A stretch of DNA of 11,633 nt, from assembly GCA_037147235.1 (NCBI GenBank), contig JBAWVO010000210.1, positions 1-11,633 on the forward strand, read 5' to 3'. Position numbers and translations under genes: made by a program. This DNA comes from JANXQG01 sp037147235. GTDB taxonomy: Bacteria > Planctomycetota > Planctomycetia > Pirellulales > Thermoguttaceae. Below, piece after piece: positions 5,026 to 11,633 of the stretch (position 1 is its first letter; every line of letters starts with the position of its first letter). Under the pieces are notes generated by a model that saw nothing but the letters and a program-made list of their open reading frames with translations, was not told the origin of the DNA and made no database searches.

Positions 5026-6315
5026 CTACAACACCACGGAGCCTCTTGGCTTTGGTTGCACGCCGGGAGCTGGGGTGGGACTTCCAAAGAGATTACGGTC
5101 AGGCCAGACGCGGGTCGCATCGATCGCTTGGCGAATCTTGCCAATAATTTGGCCGGCGGCAGACGGCTGATCCTGTACTTGCCCCTCCGAGTTCAATAGC
5201 AGGACCCAATCGATGCCATCGGAGCGATGCTCGATATAGGCACGCCCACCCGCGACCAAGCCGCTCTTATGAAATTGGATTCCGCGGGGATCTTCGGTAA
5301 CAGAGTCCCAGCCCAGACCGATGTGCGAATCGCTGCGCTGCGGTGAAAGCGGCGAAGGCGGCGTGGAGAACATCTGATGCCGCGCAGCGGAACTGAGAAA
5401 CGGTTTGCCGCGGGTATCGCTGACGGCGGTGAGAAAGCGGGCTAGATCAACAACCGAAGCAAGCCAGTTTCCGGCCGGCGCGGCAATGGATTCGCGGCCG
5501 CCGGGCAGCTCGCGGCCGCCCGAGCCGTAGCGATGGGCTTCGCGGGCGGCGTAGGCCGGGGCAAGCTGCTCCATCCGCATCTCTCTGATGCCCATGGGCC
5601 GAAGAACCTGCTGCCGCACATAGGTTTCATACGGCTGGCGAGCCGAGTGCTGGACGACCATCTTGGCCAAGAAGTAGCCGAAATTTGAGTAATGAGTCTC
5701 GGAGCCGGGCGTGAAATCCAGTTGCTGGCTCAGACCATAACGCAACACGGTATCGGCCGAAAGGGGCAACTTTTCCGCAGCGGCCTTGGATATCTTCTGC
5801 ACCTGACGGAGTACATCGCCATGATTCTTCGTATTCCATCCGCCCGCGTGCAACAGCAACTGTTTCACGGTAATCTTCTCGACCTGAGAATCGATTGCTG
5901 GACGGCCCAGCGGACGCGGCTTGCCCAACAGAGGATAGATCGCATCGTCGAGCGAAAGCTTCCCTTGATCGACCAGGCGAAGCACCGCAGCAGCCGTGAT
6001 CGTTCTGGTGATGGTAGCGGTGCAGAAGAGTGTTTCAAGGGTCACTGGCTCGCGGGTTTGGACGTTGGCCAAGCCGTAGCCTCGGGCAACGATCAACTTG
6101 CCGTCTTTAGCAATCGCCAAGGCACCGCCGGGAATTCCCCGAGCTTTGAGGGCCTCGTTCAGGATGTCGTCAAAAACCGGCATCCCCTGGCCGACCGGTG
6201 CGGGAACTCGGTTCACCACCAGGGCTGTTTTGGGAGCCGGAGGCGCGGTTGCGGCCAGGCTCAATGAATCCACCAACCCAAAAAACAGTGCAACGACCAG
6301 CACGAGAATAATCAT
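5026..6315 (-). CDS. Secreted beta-lactamase/PBP-fold protein with altered SxxK
   Basis: The 429-aa protein begins with a signal peptide (M-I-I-L-V-L-V-V-A-L-F-F-G-L-V-D-S-L-S-L, cleavage near 22), so it is exported. The rest matches the serine beta-lactamase/class C/esterase family (PF00144 type): G-G-A-L-A-I-A-K-D-G-K (63-73), R-G-Y-G-L-A (78-83), L-R-L-V-D-Q-G-K-L-S-L-D-D (112-124), the 'LLLHAGGW' segment (153-160), Y-S-N (209-211), L-G-W and K-S-G (350-352). The nucleophile motif, expected as A-S-I-S-K in this family, reads A-T-I-T-R (T101 to R104), so Ser is replaced by Thr and Lys by Arg. Codons ACC ATC ACC AGA are clear. The protein may be a non-catalytic binder or a Thr-using variant. 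The frame can extend to a TTG at 6387, but the ATG at 6315 places the signal peptide at the N-terminus. It converges on the PFK gene, 12 nt between stops. Confidence 0.88.
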   Translation of the reverse strand: MIILVLVVALFFGLVDSLSLAATAPPAPKTALVVNRVPAPVGQGMPVFDDILNEALKARGIPGGALAIAKDGKLIVARGYGLANVQTREPVTLETLFCTATITRTITAAAVLRLVDQGKLSLDDAIYPLLGKPRPLGRPAIDSQVEKITVKQLLLHAGGWNTKNHGDVLRQVQKISKAAAEKLPLSADTVLRYGLSQQLDFTPGSETHYSNFGYFLAKMVVQHSARQPYETYVRQQVLRPMGIREMRMEQLAPAYAAREAHRYGSGGRELPGGRESIAAPAGNWLASVVDLARFLTAVSDTRGKPFLSSAARHQMFSTPPSPLSPQRSDSHIGLGWDSVTEDPRGIQFHKSGLVAGGRAYIEHRSDGIDWVLLLNSEGQVQDQPSAAGQIIGKIRQAIDATRVWPDRNLFGSPTPAPGVQPKPRGSVVL

Positions 6316-6682
6316 ATTTTGCTTTCTTGCGGAAGTCGGGATTTTACTGGAAACAAGAGACACGATCAAGCGATCCCGATGAAACAACCCATAAGGGGTA
6401 TCCGGTTCACTCAGGTTGGGTATCCAAAGGGCAGGAGTGTTTCAGGAACATTGCTGGAATGGGAGCGGCGCGAAAATTTACGTAGCCTGCGCATAAGGAC
6501 TGGCGAATCATTAACTGTCGCAAGTAGTTTTCGTTCTGAACTGTCGATTGCGGCCATTCAAGGATTGTCCTTACCCACATCTTTTGGCCGGCCAAGCGTC
6601 TTCATGGCCATTTATGGTCATTCCCGGCGCAGCCGGTATTAGGCCCTTGCTAAAGCACGGGCCCAGTACCGCTTCGCGGAAA

Positions 6683-6700
6683 AGGGGCATAAATGCCCCT
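6683..6700. repeat. Tight palindrome AGGGGCAT-AA-ATGCCCCT
   Basis: An 8-bp arm (6683-6690) is followed by AA and its exact reverse complement (6693-6700). The arm ATGCCCCT occurs once more at 6773-6780. The 2-nt loop is too small for an unstrained RNA hairpin, so a protein-bound dyad or a remnant repeat is more likely. It lies nearly 300 nt upstream of the next gene. Confidence 0.5.
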
Positions 6701-6854
6701 GAGCATCGGATCCACCGATCACTTGATTCGCTTGTCCTAATCAGGCTGCAAACGGGAACCCGAGCAAACCAGATGCCCCTTTAACCTATATGCTTATATT
6801 GCCTGAACCTGTTATGAGGGCGAAGGAGCCTGGTCAAAAATTCACGTCCTTTGT

Positions 6855-6880
6855 TTCGGTAGCACTTTACTTCGGTAGCA
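6855..6880. repeat. Direct repeat TTCGGTAGCA x2
   Basis: Two identical decamers at 6855-6864 and 6871-6880 have a period of 16 bp, about one and a half helical turns. They lie about 90 nt upstream of the preferred start of the HEAT-like gene, a reasonable place for an operator, but no regulator is suggested by the sequence. Confidence 0.4.
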
Positions 6881-6972
6881 AGATTTCAGATTTTGCGGTA
6901 TCATGGGAGAATAGCTCGGGCGTATTGTACAATCCAAATCCACACTTGCTTCTCGCGGGAGTATTCCAAATC

Positions 6973-8067
6973 ATGTCATTGGGTAAAGGGTTTTGGCTAG
7001 TTGGAGTAGGTTCTTTGGCCCTGCTTACCGGGTTGGTTATGGCGGGCGAAACGCCTCCTGCCCCCAAGGAGAACGGCGCGGCAACCGCCAGGGAATCCGT
7101 CGAGCAACTGATTGAGCAGCTCGACGCGGCAGATTATGACACGCGCGAGGCGGCGTGTGGAAAACTGGCCGCCAAAGGAAAAGCGGCCATTGCGGCGATC
7201 GAAAAGGCGGCCGCTCACGGCAACCTGGAGGTGTCGAGCCGCGCAACAACAATCTTGGGAAAGCTGTTGAAGTCTTCCGACGAGGCCACGGAGAAAGCAG
7301 CAAACGCGGCACTGCAACATCTGGCCGACGGCGACAGTCCTGCCGCCGCGCGCAAGGCCAGGTCGATCTTGGATAAGAAAAACGGATTGAAGGCCAACGC
7401 CCCCGGCATGGGGGGCATCGTCATGCCAGGCAACGGCTTCGGGCAAATCATCATCAATGGTGGGCAACTGAACATTGGCGGCGGTGGCGCCATGCGAACC
7501 ATGAGCGTCAAGAACGTCAACGGCGTGAAGGAGATCACCGCCAGCGAGGATGGTAAGACCGTGAAGATCCAGGACGATCCCGCCCAAGGCATCAAGATCG
7601 AGCTTACCGAAAAGCAAAACGGCAAGGAGGTCACGAAGAAGTATGACGCGAAGAACGTCGAGGAGTTAAAGAAACAGCCGGCCGGTTACGAGCTTTATAA
7701 AAAATACGGCGGCGAGCAACCAGGCAACGGGATCCTACAGTTTGGCATCCAGGCCGGAGCAGGAAATCTTCAAATCCAGGGCAATGCCTTTCCCGCCATT
7801 CCGCTTATGCCGGCGATGCCCTTGCTGCCCGGCCAGCCAATGATTCCCGGTCCGGTGGGCCCCGGTGCTGCGATACCGCAAGGCAACAGTCCGCAGGTTG
7901 AGGTCGCAACCATGATGGTCAAGAATCTTTCGTACCGACTTGAACGGCTACAAAAGGCCGAAACCTGCAAAAACGCCTCGCCCGAGTCCAAAGCCGAGTT
8001 GAAGAAGCAGATCGACGAGCTTTCCAAGCGACTCGGTGATCTTCGCGGGCAATTAGGCGACAAGTAA
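6973..8067 (+). CDS. Secreted HEAT-like / Gly-rich / coiled-coil protein
   Basis: The frame opens at 6790, but its first 61 codons encode nothing recognisable. The ATG at 6973 begins a clean signal peptide (F-W-L-V-G-V-G-S-L-A-L-L-T-G-L-V-M-A, cleavage after A24), with GGGAG about 10 nt upstream, giving 364 aa. Residues 38-136 are helical, HEAT-like: E-Q-L-D/A-A-D-Y-D-T-R-E-A-A (48-61), G-K-A-A-I-A-A-I-E-K-A-A (69-80), N-L-E-V-S-S-R-A (84-91), a pattern frequent in secreted planctomycete proteins. Then come a Gly-rich stretch (145-173), a domain V-N-G-V-K-E-I-T-A-S-E-D-G-K-T-V-K-I (182-199) to E-L-Y-K-K-Y-G-G (240-247), a hydrophobic Pro/Met-rich linker (272-305) and a C-terminal coiled coil (313-364). 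Scaffold or envelope role is a guess. The next gene starts 42 nt after the stop on the same strand. Confidence 0.8.
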   Translation: MSLGKGFWLVGVGSLALLTGLVMAGETPPAPKENGAATARESVEQLIEQLDAADYDTREAACGKLAAKGKAAIAAIEKAAAHGNLEVSSRATTILGKLLKSSDEATEKAANAALQHLADGDSPAAARKARSILDKKNGLKANAPGMGGIVMPGNGFGQIIINGGQLNIGGGGAMRTMSVKNVNGVKEITASEDGKTVKIQDDPAQGIKIELTEKQNGKEVTKKYDAKNVEELKKQPAGYELYKKYGGEQPGNGILQFGIQAGAGNLQIQGNAFPAIPLMPAMPLLPGQPMIPGPVGPGAAIPQGNSPQVEVATMMVKNLSYRLERLQKAETCKNASPESKAELKKQIDELSKRLGDLRGQLGDK

Positions 8068-8109
8068 CCTACGATTATCCCGCCTGTTTCGCTCCCTGGA
8101 GTCCGACCT

Positions 8110-9057
8110 TTGGCTTTACCCAATTCCACCCTGCGCCGCTGGATCGTATTGGCAGTCAAACTGCTAATCGTGGTGGTCGTGCTCTGGCTGGTGCGGGGGA
8201 CGATGAAGCAATCATGGAGCTACCTGGTCGAGCACCCGCGATCGCTGAGTCCCAACTGGTTGGCCCTGTCCGGCGGCCTTTACCTCCTAGCCCTGCTGCC
8301 CGAAGGACTTTTTTGGCATTGGACCCTGAAGGCACTGGGGCAGGATGTCGGACTGTTTGAAACGCTGCGGGCCTATTACATCGGGCATCTGGGCAAATAC
8401 GTGCCGGGCAAAGCGATGGTGATCGTACTTCGCACGGGCTTGATCCATAGTCATCGGGTCGATACGAGCATTGCTGTTGCTAGCGTCTTCCTGGAAACAC
8501 TCACGATGATGGCCGTCGGCGCGTGCATCGCCGTGCCGGTTCTGGCCATCTGGTTCTCGCACAATCCCGCTTTCATTGCTGCCGCCGTGGCAACGGCAAT
8601 CGTCGGCGGATTGCCGACGCTCCCCCCGGTCTTCTCGCGGCTAGCGCGATTGCTGGGCGTGGGTCGTTCGTCGCCGGCCGTGGCGCAGAAGCTGGCCGGC
8701 TTCGATTATCGAACGCTGATTTGCGGTTGGACAGCCATGGTGGCCGGGTGGGTCGTGATGGGAACAAGTCTTTGGGCCATGCTTCGCGGCTTGGGCTGCG
8801 AGGCCGATTTGGCGCAATCGTGGTATCTGTACACGGCGATCGTCGCCATGGCGGTCGTGGTCGGTTTCGCTTCCATGATTCCCGGCGGGTTGTTCGCGCG
8901 CGAGGCAGTATTCACCGGCCTGCTGGCACCCATGCTAGGCGGCGATGCTAGTACGGCACTGATCGTGGCTGCGGCCTTGCGATTGACGTGGCTGGTGGCG
9001 GAACTGCTAATTTCCGCTATCCTATATTCTGTCCGTTGGGTGCTTCCTAAGTTGTGA
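8110..9057 (+). CDS. LPG-synthase-TM / UPF0104-like integral membrane protein
   Basis: The 315-aa polytopic protein has about seven to eight hydrophobic segments (12-29, 50-67, 122-148, 153-172, 203-225, 240-262, 281-308). It fits the lysylphosphatidylglycerol-synthase TM-region family (PF03706/UPF0104): Y-Y-I-G-H-L-G-K-Y-V-P-G-K (89-101) is its hallmark loop, and S-M-I-P-G-G-L-F-A-R-E-A-V (255-267) corresponds to the usual LPGGLGxRE segment. The catalytic aminoacyl-transfer domain of MprF is absent, so it is not an aminoacyl-lipid synthase. Relatives occur beside polyprenyl-sugar and lipid glycosylation genes, where roles in lipid flipping have been proposed. The start is TTG at 8110, supported by GGAG 8 nt upstream; the first internal ATG would remove TM1. 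Its stop lies 4 nt before the first ATG of the GT2 gene, implying one operon. Confidence 0.88.
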   Translation: MALPNSTLRRWIVLAVKLLIVVVVLWLVRGTMKQSWSYLVEHPRSLSPNWLALSGGLYLLALLPEGLFWHWTLKALGQDVGLFETLRAYYIGHLGKYVPGKAMVIVLRTGLIHSHRVDTSIAVASVFLETLTMMAVGACIAVPVLAIWFSHNPAFIAAAVATAIVGGLPTLPPVFSRLARLLGVGRSSPAVAQKLAGFDYRTLICGWTAMVAGWVVMGTSLWAMLRGLGCEADLAQSWYLYTAIVAMAVVVGFASMIPGGLFAREAVFTGLLAPMLGGDASTALIVAAALRLTWLVAELLISAILYSVRWVLPKL

Positions 9058-9070
9058 GGTAATGAAAACC

Positions 9071-10030
9071 ATGCTATCCATCGTTATTCCCGTATACAAC
9101 GAAGCCGAAAGCCTCGAAGCTTTGCATCGCGAGATCCGTGAGGTAGCGACGGCCAATAGCTACGAGATCGACCTGATCTTCGTCGATGATGGTTCCAAGG
9201 ACAATTCTTGGGAAATCATCCGCCGCTTGGCGGCAGCCGATCCCCAGGTGCGCGGCGTTCGTTTCCGCCGGAACTTTAACAAGGCGGCCGCCTTGAGCGC
9301 GGGCTTTGCCCTGGTTCGCGGCGAGATGGTCATGACTCTGGACGCCGACCTCCAGGACGATCCGCACGAGATTCCTCGGTTTCTCGCTGCCATGGAAAAT
9401 AATCTCGACGTGGTCAGCGGCTGGAAACAAGTCCGTCACGATCCTTGGCACAAGGTCTTGCCGTCGAGGGTTTTCAACGGCATGGTCAGCGGCCTGACAG
9501 GCGTTAAACTGCACGACCATAACTGCGGCATGAAGTGCTACCGCCGCGAGGTGTTGGGCGAAGTGCGGCTGTATGGCGAACTTCACCGCTTTGTGCCGGT
9601 GCTGGCGGCCGGCCGCGGATTCCGCGTCGGCGAGATCGTCATCAAACATCGTGCCCGCGAATTCGGACAGTCGAAATACGGCTTTACCCGTTTCGTGAAA
9701 GGTTTTCTCGATCTGCTGACGGTAAAGTTCCTCACCGGCTACGGGCAGCGTCCGCAACATCTGCTGGGCACGATCGGTCTATCGTCCTTCATGCTGGGAG
9801 CACTGTGGGCGATCGGGTTGGCGTTTTACTGGATCATCTCCCGGTTGGCGATTTTCGGCCTCAATCCGGTTGATTTGCATAAAAGCCCCGCGCCGTTGTA
9901 TGCGATCGGTCTGCTGCTTGTGGGCGCGCAATTCATGTCGATGGGCTTCCTAGCAGAGCTGTTCATCGCCTACCGAAAACCGGACCAGATACCCTATTCC
10001 ATATCCGACCGCACGCCGGAACGAGAATGA
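9071..10030 (+). CDS. GT2 polyprenyl-phosphate sugar synthase-like glycosyltransferase
   Basis: The 319-aa protein is a GT-A fold family-2 glycosyltransferase of the DPM1/GtrB/ArnC type, which moves a sugar from a nucleotide donor to polyprenyl (undecaprenyl) phosphate at the inner membrane face. Motifs: S-I-V-I-P-V-Y-N-E-A-E-S (3-14), F-V-D-D-G-S-K-D (37-44), D-A-D-L-Q-D-D-P (91-98; D91 and D93 bind metal/donor), N-C-G-M-K (151-155), G-E-L-H-R-F-V-P (169-176) and S-K-Y-G (201-204). Two C-terminal TM helices (about 232-257 and 279-300) match GtrB-like proteins. An ATG three codons earlier (9062) is possible, but GAGGT (9056-9060) is 1 nt from that one and 10 nt from 9071, so 9071 is chosen; the extra residues would be M-K-T. 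Its stop overlaps the next ATG (ATGA). The sugar cannot be predicted. Confidence 0.92.
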   Translation: MLSIVIPVYNEAESLEALHREIREVATANSYEIDLIFVDDGSKDNSWEIIRRLAAADPQVRGVRFRRNFNKAAALSAGFALVRGEMVMTLDADLQDDPHEIPRFLAAMENNLDVVSGWKQVRHDPWHKVLPSRVFNGMVSGLTGVKLHDHNCGMKCYRREVLGEVRLYGELHRFVPVLAAGRGFRVGEIVIKHRAREFGQSKYGFTRFVKGFLDLLTVKFLTGYGQRPQHLLGTIGLSSFMLGALWAIGLAFYWIISRLAIFGLNPVDLHKSPAPLYAIGLLLVGAQFMSMGFLAELFIAYRKPDQIPYSISDRTPERE

Positions 10031-11529
10031 ATACCATGGACAGCCAACCCCAAACCGATTCGCCCGCTTTGCGCCGATCCATTTACGGCATTCTGATTTG
10101 CATCGGCCTGGGCGCAATGATCGGCCGCATCCTGGCGGTCGATTCAGTCGATTTTCATCGCGTGGCCGACACAAAGTTCAAAAAGCAACTGAACGAAAAG
10201 CGAATAGAACTCCAGCGCCAAAACCTGACCGCCGTCGAGATCGACTACGCGCTGCTGCGAGAGAAGACCGATCTGGCCGTTCGTAGCGGACTGTGGCGGC
10301 CATTTCAAAGCGGCAATGACCGCAGTCGCTGGTGTACCGTGCGTGTACTGGTCGAACCTGACATGCAGGTTCCCGGCGTACCCTACGCAATCGACAAGGT
10401 CATCGATCGGAAGAAAAGCCCTGGCTGGGATACGATCGACATGGTTTGGCGCAACGACCACTTCTATTCCAGCAAGCCACCGCTGCTTTCAACGCTCATG
10501 GCGGCCGAGTATTGGGTGATCTACCACGCAACGGGCAAGACACTGGGCACGCACCCTTACGAAATTGCCCGATTCATGCTGATTACGATCAATGGAGCCT
10601 GCCTGCTGCTGATATTCATCTTCACGGCCCGGCTCATCGAACGCTTGGGGACGACCGACTGGGGACGAATCTTGGTGATGGCAAGCTGCGTATTCGGCAC
10701 GTTCTTGACAACATTCGCGATCACGATTACCAATCATCTGCCGGCCGCTGCATGTGCAGCAGTGCTTCTCGACGCCCTGGTGCGAATCTGGCTCGACGAA
10801 GACCGCCGCACGTGGACGTTCCTTGTCGCCGGATTCTTTAGCGCGATGCTGGTCGCCAACGAACTTCCGGCGGCAGCCCTTTCCGCGGCGGTGAGCGCGG
10901 TCCTTCTCTGGCTGGCGCCGCGGAAGACGTTGATCGCCTACCTCCCCCCTGCCCTACTGGTCGCCGCGGCGTTTTTTGGCACGAACTGGATCGCCGTGCA
11001 AAGCCTGAAGCCCGCCTACATGCATCGCAGTGAGGGCGATAACTGGTACGGTTACCCCGGTTCGTACTGGGGCAGTCGCCATGGGATCGATCAAGGCGAG
11101 AAGTCGGCCGCCGTTTATTCTTGCAACGCGCTGGTCGGCCACCATGGCATCTTTTCGCTCACGCCCATCTGGTGGTTGAGTCTGCTGGGCGGTGCTCTTT
11201 GGCTGCATCGCGGCGACCGGCGTCTGAAGCTGTGTACACTCATGGCCCTGGGGGTGACGCTCGTTTGCCTGGCGTTCTACTTGTGGTGGCCCACGGTCGA
11301 TCGCAACTACGGCGGCAACGCCAGCGCATTTCGCTGGGTCTTCTGGATGGCGCCGATGTGGTTCATGCTCATGTTACCTGCTGCCGACCTGCTAAGCCAT
11401 CGCCGCTGGTCACGAGGGGTGGGTTTGGTGCTCCTGGCCCTTTCCTCGCTCTCCGCCAGCTATCCCACCTGGAACGCATGGTCTCCACCGTGGATCATGA
11501 ATTTCCTGGGCTACCTGGGGTGGTTATAA
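10027..11529 (+). CDS. Polytopic membrane protein, GT-C glycosyltransferase-like
   Basis: This 500-aa protein has about ten to eleven hydrophobic segments (first at 18-38, then a large soluble loop 40-180, then clusters at 182-205, 213-256, 263-322, 376-421, 436-480). The N-terminal loop before TM2, with R-N-D-H-F-Y-S-S-K-P-P-L-L-S-T (142-156), resembles the acidic plus K/H-P-P-L region of ArnT/PMT-like GT-C enzymes. These take sugar from a polyprenyl-phosphate carrier on the outer membrane face. Later motifs are N-W-Y-G-Y-P-G-S-Y-W-G-S-R-H-G-I (339-354), H-G-I-F-S-L-T-P-I-W-W (373-383) and N-Y-G-G-N-A-S-A-F-R-W (428-436). It starts inside the stop of the GT2 gene (ATGA, 10027-10030), strong evidence of coupling with a synthase of the likely donor. 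No family is matched with certainty, and D-x-D-type catalytic residues are not clear, so the call rests on topology, the one motif and context. Confidence 0.65.
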   Translation: MNTMDSQPQTDSPALRRSIYGILICIGLGAMIGRILAVDSVDFHRVADTKFKKQLNEKRIELQRQNLTAVEIDYALLREKTDLAVRSGLWRPFQSGNDRSRWCTVRVLVEPDMQVPGVPYAIDKVIDRKKSPGWDTIDMVWRNDHFYSSKPPLLSTLMAAEYWVIYHATGKTLGTHPYEIARFMLITINGACLLLIFIFTARLIERLGTTDWGRILVMASCVFGTFLTTFAITITNHLPAAACAAVLLDALVRIWLDEDRRTWTFLVAGFFSAMLVANELPAAALSAAVSAVLLWLAPRKTLIAYLPPALLVAAAFFGTNWIAVQSLKPAYMHRSEGDNWYGYPGSYWGSRHGIDQGEKSAAVYSCNALVGHHGIFSLTPIWWLSLLGGALWLHRGDRRLKLCTLMALGVTLVCLAFYLWWPTVDRNYGGNASAFRWVFWMAPMWFMLMLPAADLLSHRRWSRGVGLVLLALSSLSASYPTWNAWSPPWIMNFLGYLGWL

Positions 11530-11558
11530 TTTCGGCTCTCCGCCGGGTTTTCGGATAA

Positions 11559-11629
11559 TTGTGGTGCGGGCGTCCCGTCTGCCCAAGATGTTGTGGTTGA
11601 ACCAGGCAGGCGAGACGCCCGCACCACAA
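11559..11629. repeat. Long inverted repeat, 25-bp arms, end of operon
   Basis: The left arm 11559-11583 (begins TTGTGGTGCGGGCGTC) and right arm 11605-11629 (ends GACGCCCGCACCACAA) pair over 25 positions with only two non-Watson-Crick pairs (11575 and 11578 against the right arm), enclosing a 21-nt loop. The loop contains its own small dyad (TGGT/ACCA). The repeat starts 30 nt after the stop of the GT-C-like gene, so it could end or protect the operon transcript, although no U-tract follows inside the window. From memory, the GTGCGGGCGTCTCGCC-type sequence recurs between genes in Pirellulales genomes. This suggests a dispersed palindromic element rather than a dedicated terminator. Confidence 0.8.
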
Positions 11630-11633
11630 ACTT

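Larger units (their letters stand above)
6316..6972. other. Gene-free stretch between divergent secreted-protein genes
   Basis: About 657 bases lie between the two divergent signal-peptide-encoding starts. Short open frames on both strands resemble no family known to me, and they are poor in the codon pattern of the neighbours. Visible structure is GGGTATCC twice (6396-6403, 6418-6425), an AGGGGCAT/ATGCCCCT palindrome at 6683-6700 with a third ATGCCCCT at 6773-6780, and TTCGGTAGCA twice (6855-6864, 6871-6880). Promoters for both genes are expected here, but none could be defined. The stretch 6790-6972 is in frame with the downstream gene but reads as leader, not protein. Confidence 0.65.

Noticed and set aside
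6316..6387. TTG start adding 24 residues to the beta-lactamase-like protein
   Set aside because: It would bury the signal peptide behind a long extension. The ATG at 6315 gives a standard export signal.
6319..6784. Open frames of 107 and 78 codons on the plus strand in the 6.3-6.8 kb gap
   Set aside because: No recognisable domain, no start signal, and overlap with short repeats and palindromes.
6790..6972. N-terminal extension of the HEAT-like protein
   Set aside because: The 61 residues resemble no domain and precede a perfect signal peptide. They include the TTCGGTAGCA direct repeats.
1..11633. CRISPR array, tRNA/rRNA, prophage or defence island
   Set aside because: No regularly spaced repeats, cloverleaf, rRNA-like sequence, phage genes or defence nucleases were seen. 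The TA pair alone is not enough to call a defence island.

Overview
The window looks like ordinary chromosomal DNA from a planctomycete, most likely of the Pirellulales. This is an inference. It rests on the GC-rich coding style, the weak and irregular ribosome binding sites, several protein types that I associate with that group (a PEGA lipoprotein with a Pro-rich tail; a secreted HEAT-like/Gly-rich protein; a small antitoxin with an 'RVLDPATKTGYVLIRAEVY' core), and hairpin-forming intergenic repeats. No rRNA, tRNA, CRISPR array, integrase or intact insertion sequence was seen.

Layout, left to right. (1) 1-161: gene-free, with a 17-bp tandem direct repeat. (2) 162-781, minus strand: a type II toxin-antitoxin pair. 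A short antitoxin overlaps a PemK/MazF-family RNase toxin by an ATGA. (3) 782-1296: gene-free, holding several hairpins and short repeats. (4) 1297-2031, minus: a PEGA-domain, proline-rich envelope protein with an imperfect lipobox. (5) 2032-2402: gene-free, between divergent genes, with a perfect 10-bp hairpin. (6) 2403-5013, plus: a membrane-anchored PP2C-type protein phosphatase and, 16 nt later, a phosphofructokinase whose signature points to pyrophosphate as phosphoryl donor. (7) 5026-6315, minus: a secreted beta-lactamase/PBP-fold protein in which the catalytic SxxK motif reads T-I-T-R. (8) 6316-6972: gene-free. (9) 6973-11529, plus: a secreted HEAT-like/Gly-rich protein, then a tight three-gene group. 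The three are an LPG-synthase-TM/UPF0104 membrane protein, a GT2 polyprenyl-phosphate sugar synthase-like enzyme with two C-terminal TM helices, and a polytopic membrane protein resembling GT-C glycosyltransferases. (10) 11559-11629: a 25-bp-arm inverted repeat closing the operon.

How the genes may work together. The last three genes fit a lipid-linked glycosylation cassette. The GT2 enzyme would charge polyprenyl phosphate with a sugar on the cytoplasmic face, the UPF0104-like protein could help with membrane transfer or be an accessory, and the GT-C-like protein would use the lipid-linked sugar on the outer face. The PP2C/PFK pair joins a Ser/Thr phosphatase to a glycolytic entry enzyme, which suggests but does not prove phospho-regulation of carbon flux. 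The beta-lactamase-like protein is the clearest oddity, because two of the three canonical motifs are kept and the nucleophile motif is changed. I did not find a clearly new defence or mobile system.
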